DNA of 64,000 bases from Prinia subflava (lineage: Eukaryota; Chordata; Aves; Passeriformes; Cisticolidae). The notes beneath the pieces are model-generated. The model was not told where the DNA came from. It made no database searches and was given only the letters and a program-made list of their open reading frames with translations. A program made the position numbers and the translations under genes. The stretch lies in the NCBI RefSeq assembly GCF_021018805.1, contig NW_026960611.1, forward strand, positions 558,001 through 622,000. Reading direction: 5' to 3'. Below are positions 22,533-33,951 of the stretch, one piece after another (the stretch's first letter is position 1; each line of letters starts with the position of its first letter).

Positions 22533-24016
22533 GTAGAGTCTACTTCACCAAGCAGCAAGTGGAACGGGAAGAGAAATGGGAAGAGAATCCTTTAGTCTTG
22601 AGCAGAAATCCAGAGACAGGATGGATTGGAAAATCATTTAAATTTAAGGTTTGGGGCAGGGATTGTGCTTGTGTTTTCACAGGAGCCGAAAGTGAGCATC
22701 AGCAAGGCATGAGAATCTCTGCCAAAGTCAACAGCATCAGGCGTCGGTCCAGAAATGGAAAAGCAGGCACGCAGACGTGGCTGTCAAGACTGCGGACATT
22801 TCTTCGTTCGGAATGCAAAAGATTTTGGGACTTGGGATTTCTCTTGGGACTTGAGTGGTGTTGCATTTCAGAGATTCCCACAGAGAGTGAGGCCTTTGAA
22901 CAAGCAGTTCAATTAAGTGTTATACCTGTGCCTTGTGTTCTCACCGATTGTCTTGGGCAGTGGGATAGTTTTGCCCATGATTCAGTCAGGGAAGAATGGT
23001 TGGCAAACTCTGGCCAATGCATCAGAGTTGAACATCTTTCATTTGATATACTTAAGATCAGGGAAATTCTTTTCATCATGCTTTATGAGTTTGTTAGTAG
23101 GCAGGTGATTGAACAAATAGTCGATCCCAGAGAACATCCCTCCAGCAATTTCACAGTTCATTTTCAACCTAGTGGACAAATGGGATGTTCAAATGAAATT
23201 CTTTTCTATGGTTCTTTGTGAACCTCGGGAATGAAAACTTTTGGCTCAGCAGAAGAGAATTTTTGCAAAAGATTTGGTCCTTCCTGGAGTGACACAAAAA
23301 AGATAATATCGTAGAAGTCACTCCAAATCATATGATTTGTAAAAGTGCATCACCTTGTTGTAACTACACTGAGATGTCAGATAAATTAGCAAACCAGGTT
23401 TCAATGTTATTCCCGAAATGAATCTTTTTCATTTGTGAAGATAGGATTCGGTCTGTACTCCCTGCAGATGTCAAGGATGGTCCATGCAGCAACAAGAGAT
23501 GTTTTTTGTTAACACCCAGCATGACATTGATAAAAGAGCAAGAGAGGAAAGATCTGTTGAACAATATGATCCAAGTTGTGACGGCAATGCAGACAGTATC
23601 AGGGATGATTTTAATACTATTGGATCAAAGGGGCTGTTGTTAGAACAAGTATGCCCATGCCATTTCTCTTACACTGAATGATTTGTTAACTGATATTGAC
23701 AGTGTAAGACGAAAACAGAACAGCAATTGATTATTCATTGCTGATGCTGTGACACGAGTAGATAAGTTTGAAAAGATATTATGAGAACATAAGACAATTG
23801 GAAAAAGGCTGTGAACCAACTTATTATGAGAACTGAGCCTTGGATGGATGGAATGTTCAATGTGTTTAACCTTTTATCATGGTAGAGGGAACTTTTGAGA
23901 GTATGTGTGTATTCCCTATTGAAGCTTGTGATTCTTCTGATGTATGTGCCGTGTTTGCTTCAATGCATGCGGCGCGCCATGGATGGAGCTGCCAGAAGGG
24001 TGTTTTTGGTGCAAAC
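22533..24016 (+). pseudogene. ERV-A2 integrase C-terminus and env remnant
   Basis: 22560-22760 reads like the integrase C-terminal segment of ERV-A3 ('ENPLVLSRNPETGWIGKSF' against its 'ENPLVLVKNPESG' region). 22830-24016 follows A3 env: a signal-peptide region near 22917-22990 ('LYLCLVFSPIVLGSG'), then broken frames to the transmembrane end. Stops and indels make both nonfunctional. Confidence 0.75.
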
Positions 24017-24028
24017 AGGAGGGGGAGA
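24017..24028 (+). other. ERV-A2 polypurine tract
   Basis: AGGAGGGGGAGA directly before the 3' LTR. The same tract precedes the 3' LTRs of ERV-A1 (28434-28445) and ERV-A3 (complement at 29966-29977). Confidence 0.85.
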
Positions 24029-24839
24029 TGTTGGAGTCCAGAGGATCCCTCTGACAGCCCTGGAGAATAAGGGGGCTGTACAGGGGGGTCTGGGATCTGT
24101 ACAGGGGGGTCAGCCAGCCTCCCACAGAGCCCAGAAGGACTCTGATTCGAGCTTCTATCCATGGAAGTGAATGCTCACATGAAGAAAGAATCACAAATCC
24201 TAAGAATTTGAAATAAGTAGTGGATGGTTTGTTGTAGAATGTAAATATAGAAATTAGGATTCTTAGCATATGGGGCTGAAGAGACAAGATGGAGGAATTG
24301 GGGAGTGGCCCCTGTCTTCCTTGTTCTTGTTCTCGTCCCCCATCTTGTGCTGAGTTGGGTTTTAGAGATTGGTTTAGAGTAGAACTGACATGTTAGTATA
24401 GGTAATAGGCATTGGCAAAATTTTGTAAATAAAAAATACGTCTCGGACAGTGGTTGGGTCAAGGGAACTGTACATAAGGTACGGGGCTCTCTGATCCGCC
24501 CAGTCTGCCGCGTGTCCTGCTCTGCTGAAGATGCCTTGCAGAGCTGAGAAAGAACTAAGATAAGGTACCCTGCCAGGGAGGCCTGGCAGAGCTGTAAAAA
24601 GACTGAGATAATGAAAAATAAACAACCTTGGAAATGGATACCGGCGGACTCAGTTTGTCGTCTCTGCCTCTGGCTTCAGTGTGTAACACCCAGGGCAAAG
24701 AGAAGACAGAAAACCGTATTACCTCTGGGAACAGCAACCCAGGGGAAACTCCCAGGGAACAGCAACCCTGGGACGACCCTTATTACCTTGTGGGCCAGCA
24801 ACCCCAAGGAAAAATCTCAGGGAAAAAGCAACCTTGAGA
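24029..24839 (+). mobile_element. ERV-A2 3' LTR
   Basis: 811 bases, read as identical to 16174-16984. The hairpin array is at 24722-24839. GTCGAC (24840-24845) follows. Confidence 0.95.
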
Positions 24840-24845
24840 GTCGAC

Positions 24846-25139
24846 CATCTCTGGCAGAGATGGTGAAGGCAGAGATGGTAAAGGCAGAAATGGCAGAGGC
24901 ATGCAACGAAGTGAACACACCTCAGCATGGCACATCAGTGCAGGCAGGCATCTGAAGAAAGCAGTTTTAAAAGATCCTCCAAGCCCGGGATGAAGGAATT
25001 CTCACAGCACTTCAACAAGTGCTTCAACAGAACAGTATGTGGGCATTGTAAGAAAAGACCAGAAGAAGAAAATACAATAATTCGTCCCTTTGTTGTGGAG
25101 TAATCCATCATTGTGTGGAAAACACAATGTGGGAAAGGG
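24846..25139 (+). pseudogene. gag: ERV-A1 gag, continuation after ERV-A2
   Basis: This picks up the capsid C-terminal sequence where 16173 stops. It is collinear with 20461-20760 of ERV-A2. A near-repeat 'gcagagatggtgaaggc' is present two to three times, and the frame is broken. Confidence 0.75.
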
Positions 25140-26930
25140 ACATCCTATCATAAAGAAGATAAAATAGAAAATGGAATGGAAAAAAGTTTTTAGCCAGAAT
25201 TATTCATTGTGTGTAAGTTTGAGTTATGTTTCCACATTTTAATGTTGTTAAGATTGATTTTTATGTGGTTTGGTTTGAGTTTGAATTACATATTGATAAT
25301 TATATAATTTTAAAGTTTATTTCAAATTTGGGCCCTGATGAGTTTAAGTTAAGTTTATATTTAAGTTTAATGAAGTTTAATTAGTAATGAATTTATATTT
25401 TATTGATTTGTTGTATATGGATTTTATAAGGTTACTGCAAGTTGTAGATTTTTTATCAAGATTTATTTATGTTGAATTTAGGTGTTTTTTGATTTAAAAG
25501 GTGATTTACAATTTATAAAAGGTATGTTTGTTTAATTTGCGAAGTTTAGTTATTTCTCTTCAGAAATGAAACAGTTTCAGTTGAAATGATGATGATGGAA
25601 TATTGGTAAATAAGATTTGAGGAGAAGATACAATTTGTTAGATCCTTGATTTTATTGTTGGTTGTGAATTGTTTCAGTCTTTTGTATTTCATTTTGAATT
25701 AACAAGTGTATGAGAGTCTTGAAATACAATTTGTTGACATAAGTATTGATATATTGATTATATAGTACGAAAGTATATATAAAAATTGATAGTACGTGTA
25801 AGTTGATATTACAGTCAAGTTTTTATGCTTTGTCATTTGTTTATAGGGTTTTTCAAAAGGCATTTGTCATTTTGAATTTTTCTATTTGTTTTTTAGCCAT
25901 TTAGCATTTCGTAAATGCTGTTGTTGAAAAATGTAGTTTTATTGTTAAGTGCAAGTCAGAATCTTTTCTTAAGTTTCAAGTTTTTACTTAAGTTTTAAGT
26001 ATCTAGTTTGCCTCTCTTGTAATCAATTTTCTATGTTTTATACAATGTTTTTACATGTCCTTTTGAAGCTTCATTTGATTTTTTAACTGTGTTATGCATT
26101 TCTCTTGGAATGAGATTTTGGGCTTGTTTTGGTACCTCTTGTGTGAGTAGAGGCACTGCATTTCAGTTTGTTAAATCTTTAAGTGCTTTTCAGAAGGTCT
26201 TGGAGAGAGATACCTGAAGCATCATTGATGATTTTTCCATCAGCTGTTGATCCTGTGATTGTTCCAATTGGTGCTCAACTGTTTTCAAGAAAAGTTCCAG
26301 AAAAGACGAGCTCCTGAGTGATCTGATCAATTTTTCATACTAAGGTTTAAGTATTTCTTTTGTGTAAAAATGTTATGACAGTTTGTTGTATTTTGGGCAT
26401 TTTATGTTCATTGTTGTTAGAGGTTTTATTTAAAGGATATACTAAAGAGCATCACTCCAACTTGAAGTTAGAATCCTGGCCAGACTCTGATTTTTACTTG
26501 GATGGATGTTGTTTGCTAACACAGCCCAGAGGTTTCTGCTCCAAAAAATAATATGCAAGTTATCTTGACTTGGCAATTTGAACCTATTAATATAACAGCT
26601 GAATCAACTTTGAGGTGAAACCTGGTATCCTTGCCTGGGAAAGGGTATCAGGATCTTCACTGAAGGAAACTGTTTCAGCAGTTTGCAGTCTCTGAGGTGA
26701 TGGCAAAAAGATTTGATAATCATGCTTCATTTTCATTGGTATGCCAAATTTTTTCTTTGTGTTGAGCATTTTTTAATTGAAGTCTTTTGTTATGCTTTAT
26801 AGTACTCATGTCATGTTTTATATCTCCAAAAAATTGAAATAACCTTCATGGTTCAAAAGGAGAGGGGAGGAATGTTGAGTGCATATTTAAGCAGAATCCT
26901 GAATGTTGAGGAAAATTTAGTATGTTTTAA
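25140..26930 (+). other. T-rich noncoding block replacing pro-pol (ERV-A1)
   Basis: The counterpart of 20761-22532, with the same order throughout and small indels. No coding potential. Confidence 0.7.
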
Positions 26931-28433
26931 ACTTTTGACAAGTTCTTTTGTAGAGTCCAATTCACCGAGCATCGAGTGGAACTTGAAGAGAAATGTGAAG
27001 AGAATCCTTTAGTCTTGAGCAGAAACCCAGAGACAGGATGGATTGGAAAACCACTTAAATTGAAGGTTTGGGGCAGGGGTTGTGCTTGTGTTTTCACAGG
27101 AGCTGAAAATGAGCATCAGCAAGGCAAGAGAACCTCTGCCAAAGTCAACGGCATCAGACGCTGGTCCCAGAAACGGAGAAGCGAGCACGCAGACGTGAGC
27201 TGGTGTCAAGACTGCTGACATCTTGTTTGGTGTGCAGATTTTGGGACTTGGGATTTCTCTTGGGACTTGAGTGGTTTTGCATTTCAGAGATTCCCACAGA
27301 GAGTGAGGCCTCTGAACATGCAGTTCAATCAAGTGTTATACTTGTGCCTTGTGTTCTCACCACTTGCCTTAGGCAGTGGGGTGGTTTCGCCCATGATTCA
27401 ATCAAGGGAGAATGGTTGGGAAACTCTGGCCAATGCATCAGAGTTGAATATCTTTCATTTGATATACTCAAGGTCAGGGAAATTCTTTTCAATATGTTTT
27501 ATGAGTTTGTTAGCAGGCAGGTGATCGAGCAAGTAGTCGATCCCAGAGAACATCCCTCCAGCAATTTCACAGTTCATTTTCAACCTAGTGGACAAATGAG
27601 ATGTTCAAATGAAATTCTTTTCTGTGGTTTTTTGTGAACCTGGGGAATGAAAAATTCTTGGTTCAGCAAAAAAGAATTTTTGCAAAAAATTTGGTCTTTT
27701 CTGGAGTGACACAAAAGAGATAACATCATAGACGTCACTCCAAATAATATGATTTGTAAAAGTGCATCATCTTGGTGTAACTACACTGAGATAGCAGATA
27801 AACTATCGAGCCAGGTTTCAATGCAATTGCCACGAGGAATCTTTTTCATTTGTGAAGACAGGATTTAGTCTGTGATCCCTGCAGATGTCAAGGGTGATCC
27901 ATGCATCAATGGGAGACTTGCTTTGTTAACAACCAGCATGACATTGATAAAAGAGAAAGAGAGAAAAGATCTGTTGAACAATATGATCCAAGTTGTGATG
28001 GCAATGCAGACAGTATCGGGGATGATTTTAACACAGTTGGATCAAAGGGGCTGTTGTCGGAACAAGTATACCCATGCCACTTCTCTTGCACTGAATGATT
28101 TGTTAACTGATATTGACAGTGTAAGATGAAAACAGAACAGCAATTGATTATTCATTGTTGACGCTGAGACACGAGTAGATAAGTTTGAGGAGACATCATG
28201 AGAACATAAGACAATTGGAAAAAGGCTGTGAACCAACTTAATATGAGAACTGAGCCTTGAATGGATGGAGTGTTCAATGTGTTTAACCTTTTATCATGGT
28301 AGAGGGAACTTTTGAGAGTATGTGTGTATTTCCTGTTGAAGCTTGTGATTCTTCTGATGTTTGTGCCGTATTTGCTTCAATGCATATGGCGGGCCATGAA
28401 CAGAGTTGTCAGAGAAGCGATTTTACTGCAAAC
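26931..28433 (+). pseudogene. ERV-A1 integrase C-terminus and env remnant
   Basis: 26976-27190 matches the integrase tail of ERV-A3. 27267-27640 opens with an env signal-peptide-like stretch ('LYLCLVFSPLALGSGVV') and follows ERV-A3 env. 27640-28433 holds the decayed transmembrane half. The gene is broken in several places. It ends at the polypurine tract 28434-28445. Confidence 0.75.
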
Positions 28434-28445
28434 AGGAGGGGGAGA

Positions 28446-29205
28446 TGTCGGAGTCTAGAACATCCCTCTGGCCACCCTGGAGGGTTTGGAGACCGGACAG
28501 GGGGCTCTGGGATCTGTACAAAGGGGTCAACCAGCCTCACACAGAGCCCAGGAGGACACTGCTGCTGATCCCTGGCCATGGGAGGGAATACCCACATTGT
28601 ATGAAGAATCACAAACAGAGAGAATTCAAAATAAGCAGTAGCTAGTTTATCATAGAATGTAAATGTAGAATCTAGGATTTTTAGTATATGGGGTTGAAGA
28701 GACAAGATGGAGGAATTGAGGAGTGGCCCCTGTGCTCCTTGTTCTTGCTCTCGTCCCCCATCTTTTGCTGAGTTGGATTTTAGAGATTGGTTAAGAGTAG
28801 AAACGACATGTTAGCATAGGTAGTAGGCATTGGTAAAATTTTGTAAATAAAATGTACATTTTGGACGGTGGTTGGGTCAAGGGTACCGAATATAAGGTGC
28901 GGGGCTCTCTGATCCGCTCCAGTCCCCCACGTGTCCTGCTCTGCTGGGGATGCCTTGCAGAGCTGAGAAAGAACTAAGATAAAGTACTCTGCCAGGGAGG
29001 CCTGCCAGAGCTGAGAAGGAACTGAGAGATAATGAAGAATAAACAACCTTGGAAACATGCACTGGCGGATTCATCTTGTCTCTGGCTCCGGCATGAAACA
29101 CTTAGGGCAAAGAGAAGACAAAAAACCTTATTACTTCAGGGAACAGCAACCCCGAGGAGACTCCCAGGGAACAGCAACCTTGGGAGAAAACCTTATTACC
29201 TCGGG
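28446..29205 (+). mobile_element. ERV-A1 3' LTR, left part
   Basis: It starts TGTCGGAGTCTAGAAC and continues at 39211-39255 after ERV-A3 is removed, giving an 805-base LTR. Two complete U5 hairpins lie at 29134-29157 and 29161-29186. The third is split by the ERV-A3 insertion. Confidence 0.9.
29200..29205. repeat. Target-site duplication of ERV-A3, left copy
   Basis: CTCGGG, repeated exactly at 39205-39210. The LTR ends of ERV-A3 abut both copies. Confidence 0.92.
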
Positions 29206-29965
29206 TCTCAGGGTAGTTGTTTCCCTGAGATTCTCCTTGGGGTTCCTGTTCCCCAAGGTGATAAGGGTTCCCCCAAGGTTGCTGTTCCCTGGGAGTTTTC
29301 CCCTGGGTTGCTGTTCCCAGGGATAATAAGGTTTTCGGTCTTCTCTTCGCCCTGGGTGTTTCACACCGAAGCCAGAGACGACAAGTTGAGTCCAGCAGCT
29401 CGTGTTATCAAGGCTGTTTATTCTTAATTATCTCTCAGTTCTTGTCCAGCTTTGCAAGGCGTCCCCAGCAAAGCAAGACACGCGGCTGGACTGGGCGGAT
29501 CAGAAAGCCCCGCACCTTAAGTACGGTATCTTTGACCCAACCACCGTCTGAAACGCATTTTTTATTTACAAAATTTTGCCAATGCCCACTACCTATACTA
29601 ACATGTCAGTCCCACTCTAAGCCAATCTCTAAAACCCAACTCAGCACAAAATGGGGGAAGAGAGCAAGAACAAGGAGGACAAGGGCCACTCCCCAATTCC
29701 TCCATCTTGCCTCTTCAGCCCCATATACTAAGAATTCTAATTTCTATATTTATACTCTACAACAAACCATCCACTACTTATTCCAAATTCCCAGGATTCG
29801 TGACTCTTCCTGCATGCGAGTGCTCACTCCCATGGACAGGAATCAGAGTCAGTGTCCTCCTGGGATCCCCGTGGGTCCAACTGACCCCCCTGGACAGACC
29901 CCAGACCCCCCTGGACAGACCCCAAATCCTCCAGGGCGGCCAGAGGAATATCCTGGACTCCAACA
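29206..29965 (-). mobile_element. ERV-A3 3' LTR
   Basis: 760 bases. It carries one more copy of the ~21-base U3 unit (29895-29940) than the 5' LTR. U5 hairpins occupy 29206-29323. The env frame runs into this LTR and stops at 29824. Confidence 0.93.
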
Positions 29966-31143
29966 TCTCCCCCTCCTGTTTGCACCAAGAACACCTCTCT
30001 GGCAGCCTTGTTCATGGCCCGCCATATGCATTGAAGCACGCACGGTACAAACATCAGAAGAATCACAAGCCCTAACAAAAAATATATCAAAACTTTCAAA
30101 AGTTCTCTCCTCCATGATGAGAAATTAAACCAATTGAGCATCCCGTCTAGCCATGATCCAGTGACCTCTCCAAGTTTGTTAACACTTTCCCGCAATTGCT
30201 TTATATTCTCATGGATGGATTTGGAATGGTCCGACAAATTCATACAGCACATTCCCTCAAATTCCTCACACCCGTGTCCGTGTGTCAGCAGTAGATAATC
30301 AGTTGCTGCTCTGTTTTGGAGAGTTGCCCGTCTCACACTGTCAACATCAGTTAACATCTCACTCAGTGCAAGAGAGACGGATTGGGCGTTTTTACTCAAC
30401 CAGCAGCCCATATGATCCAACTGCCTCAAAGCCACTTCTATTGCTATTTGTGGATAGAATATAGCTGCCAGAACTCTTCGGGTCTTGTCCCAGGTGTAAA
30501 CACTATCAGTACAATTGGGATCATATTGTTTGATATCTCTTTTTCCCCTATATTTTTGCTCTCTCAACCACGTCATATTAGGTGTTAACAATGAAAGTCT
30601 TCCAATGCTGCATGGACCACCTGTCACCTGTGCAGGGATCGCGGGCCAAATCCTGTCCCCGCAAATTAAAAAGATCCCTTTTGGCAATTGCGCTGGACCG
30701 TCATGGCTGAATGGTTTGCTCTGCACCTTGGTGTAATTGCACCAAGAGGATGTATTCTTATAGATTATTTGATTGGGTGTAACATCTATTACTTTGTTTT
30801 CTGTCATCCTCGGAGGGCCAAATTTTACACAAAATTACATTCTGACCGATCCAAAAATTTCCAGTTCCTGAGGTTCAAAGGGAGCCTCAGGAAGGGATTC
30901 CACCCAAGCATCCCATTCACCTTCTGTTGGGATCGGCCATTCGTTCACTGGCAAGCCCACTAAACATGTTGAAAAGGGTTTCTTTGGCTTTGAGTGTGTC
31001 AGACAGATGGTATCCAACCCTGACGCATTGGCCAGAGTTTCCCAGACATTTTCTCTTGGTTGTATCATTGGCAGATCTGCCACACTGCCTAAGGCAATTG
31101 GTGAGAAAATGAGGCATAGGAGTAATACCTGATCAAACTCCAT
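29824..31143 (-). pseudogene. env: ERV-A3 env (short surface unit, one in-frame stop)
   Basis: An envelope glycoprotein for membrane fusion, about 440 codons from the ATG at 31143. The start is followed by a hydrophobic signal peptide ('FDQVLLLCLIFSPIALGS'). A TAA at 30837-30835 interrupts the surface unit, but the frame continues on the other side. A basic furin-type site (RGKR) lies near 30540. The transmembrane unit has a CX6CC motif (30270-30245) after an 'LQNRAATDYLLL' segment, and a membrane anchor near 30080-30020. The cytoplasmic tail is encoded across the polypurine tract into U3. The surface unit is unusually short, as it is in ERV-C. Inactive as it stands. Confidence 0.8.
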
Positions 31144-31267
31144 ATTTAAAAACCTCATTCCTCCTGGGAATTTCTGGGATCCAACACCACCCAAGTCCCA
31201 AAAGAACCCCAAGTCCCAAAGTCTTTTGCACGCCAGACGAGAAGATGTTCACAGTCTTGGCACCGGC

Positions 31268-32269
31268 TCACGTCTGCGTGCTTGCTTCTCCGTTCCCGGG
31301 GCTCGCGTCTGCTTGCTTCTGGACCCGATATGGTTTCACGTGTCTTGCCGACACCCACTTTGGTCCAGCTCCTGTGGAGACACAAGCATAACCCTTGCCC
31401 CAAGTTATTAATTTGAACGGACCTTCAATTTTTCCTGACTCTGGGTTTTTGACCAAAACCAAGGGATTCTCTTTCAATTTCGCTTGATAACTATTTGAGA
31501 AGTGTCTAATGACTGGTGGAGTGGGCTCTGTAAAAGAGCCGTTCAGGAAATTCAACACATATAAAGCTTTGTTCAGACGCATGTGAGGTGTTGCGTCCGC
31601 CTCCCCCCTTTTTTGTTTATCCAAAAGGGACTTCAGTGTATGGTGTGTTCTTTCAATGATTGCCTGACCTGTTGGAGAATGTGGGATGCCAAAGGTGTGA
31701 CGGACACCCCATCTTTTCAAAAATTTGTCAAGCACCTTTCCTGTATATGTTGGACCATTATCTGTTTTAATTTCCTGCGGTACGCCTAATGATGCAAATG
31801 CTTCTAAAAAGTGTCTGCATGCGTGTTGTGCTGTTTCTCCTGCGTGCAGAGATGCAAAAATTGCGCCTGAAAATGTGTCGACTGAAACATGAATATTTTT
31901 GAGCTTTCCAAAAGATGGATATTTTGTTATATCTGTCTGCCACAATTACAGACTTTGCAATCCTCTTGGATTGACTGCTCCCATGGATGCGGGGGGTTGC
32001 ACGAGCTGACAATCCGGACAAGCACTTATGATTTCCTTCGCCTCATTTTTAGAGATGCGAAAGTTTTCCATCAGTGCTTGTGCATTCTGATGAAAAAATG
32101 CATGACTCAGCCTTGCCTGTTCAAAGATATTTGGCAGAGTCTTCGAAATTGGCATTGTCAGTTCGTCTGCATGTGCATTCCCTTCCGCTAAAAATCCTGG
32201 TAGAGAGGAATGTGCCCTGATGTGCGAAACAAAATATTCATGTTCCCTTTCCTGTAACAATGTCCTCAT
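31268..32269 (-). pseudogene. pol: ERV-A3 pol: RNase H end and integrase
   Basis: Integrates viral cDNA into host DNA. The segment 32269-31946 carries the RNase H end ('HIRAHSSLPGF') and the HHCC zinc-binding region of integrase. 31945-31268 carries the catalytic core, with the three acidic residues visible in 'WQTDITKYP', 'KTDNGPTY' and 'GQAIIERTHH'. An in-frame TAA at 31948-31946 separates the two parts, and a one-base shift near 32268 separates this segment from the upstream RT/RNase H frame. The C-terminal part matches the only pol fragment left in ERV-A1 and A2. Confidence 0.85.
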
Positions 32270-33951
32270 GCAAAGTATGTGTATAGATCCTCATTGTCAG
32301 CTTCTCTCAAAAGTGACCCCTCAATCCTCCTGACCACATTAGCTACATATGCTGAATCTGTAATCAGATTAAAGGGTTGCTGGAATAATTCAAAAGTCCT
32401 GACTACTGCTGCCAATTCTACAATCTGGGGTGAGCCCTGTACTATTTTTATATTTGATTCCCACTCTCCCGTGGTTTCATTCTGCCACGTGATTACCGAT
32501 TTGTGAGTTTTTCCTGAGCCGTCAGTAAACACCGTTATGGCATCCAACGGCACTTCACTTATTTTTGGTTTTCCTCTCAAACTTATTTTTGCTTTCAGCA
32601 ATCTGTGGCTGGGAAAGTGAATTGTACAGATACCTGGGTAGTCTAGCAATGCAATTTGTAAATCTTCTGATTTCTGCAATGCCCAGTTAAGATACTCTTT
32701 TTTCAAAGGCAGGTAAATTGTAGCAAATTCTTTGCCTACCATGGATAACAATCTTGCCCTAGCTTTTATTATAATTTGAGCTATCATTTCTAAATTTGTG
32801 AGGATTGTTTTGGAGGATCTGTAGGGTAAAAATGTCCATTCAATGATCAATAAAGGGTCTTTTTGTGACACGTCCCACTGGAAAATCAGTCCGTACAACT
32901 GTATTTCTTCTCCTAACACTGCGAGAAAGAACGGTAATGATGTTACAAAGCGATGTGCTTGTCTTTGTTCGAGCATCTTCGCAATTTTCTCAAGGGCTTC
33001 TTGAGCTTCAGGTGTGAGAGCTCTGGGAGATTTAATGCTAGAGTCCCCTCTCAAAAGATTGAACAATGGTGCAAGTTCATCATTTGTGATTCCCAGGACT
33101 GGCCTCATCCAGTTGATTTCTCCTAAAAGTTGTTGCAGATCTTGTAGAGTGTGGATTTCTGTTCTGATTTGTATCTTCTGTGGCCTGATCGTTTGCTCCG
33201 TGATCTTCTATCCTAAATATTTCCATGGCGCAATCTCCTGAATTTTCGAGGTGGAGATTTCCAACCCTGCGCCTTGCACTTCTGCAATCACGCTGTCACG
33301 AACTCTTTGCAGTTCTTGTTGCGTTTGTGCTGCGATGAGCAGATCGTCCATGTAATGAACGATCCTTGCTTCTGGATGTTTCTCTCGCACTGGGGACAAG
33401 GCCCGCGCTACAAACCATTGGCATATTGTCGGTGAGTTCTTGAGGCCTTGTGGAAGAACAACCCAATGATATCTTTGCAGGGGTTCCTCCCTGTTGATGC
33501 TCGGGATGGAGAATGCAAATCGAGGAGCATCATCTGGATGGAGTGGGATATTGAAAAAGCAATCCTTGAGATCGATGATCACAAGTGGCCAATCTCTCGG
33601 GATCATTGAGAGAGTTGGGAGTCCAAGTTGCAATGGTCCCATTTCTTCAATGACCTCGTTGATTTTTCGGAGGTCATGAAGCAATCTCCATGAGCCTGAG
33701 GTTTTCTTGCGAATCACGAACACTGGAGAGTTCCAAGGGCTATTCGTTGGTTTGAGGTGTCCTTTTTCCAGCTGTTCTTGGACTAAGTTTTTCAGTGCAC
33801 TCAGTTTTTTCCGTTCAAGGGGCCACTGATCCACCCAGACAGGGTTGTCTGTTTTCCAGGTCAGTTTTAGAGTGGCGAGTGCCACAGTGACCCCTACTGA
33901 AAATCCATTTCTAGCTTCAAGCCCCATTGTGCTAAAACATCTCTCCCCCAC
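32266..33951 (-). pseudogene. pol: ERV-A3 pol: reverse transcriptase and RNase H
   Basis: Copies viral RNA into DNA. 33951-33208 holds the RT fingers and palm, with the catalytic YMDD box ('[13 protein letters not shown]') near 33350. A TAG at 33210-33208 interrupts it, and the same frame continues at 33207-32266 with thumb, connection and RNase H ('VFTDGSGKTHKS' near 32520). The frame overlaps the protease ORF by 58 bases. GGATTTT (complement at 33900-33906), four bases before the protease stop, is a fitting -1 slippery site. One nonsense codon and the 3' frameshift are the only lesions I see in this segment. Confidence 0.87.

Larger units (their letters stand above)
16174..24839 (+). mobile_element. 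ERV-A2: young non-autonomous A-type provirus
   Basis: An 8,666-base element with two 811-base LTRs that I read as identical, an exact 6-base duplication, a primer-binding site and a polypurine tract. Its interior has no intact gene: a decayed gag, a ~1.8 kb T-rich block where pro and most of pol should be, the integrase C-terminus and an env remnant. Identical LTRs mean recent integration although it encodes no enzyme. It was therefore presumably copied by proteins from an A3-like provirus. Confidence 0.93.

Noticed and set aside
29442..30128. 228-codon plus-strand ORF, recurring at 38702-39253
   Set aside because: It is the antisense of the ERV-A3 LTR and env end. Its recurrence follows from LTR duplication.
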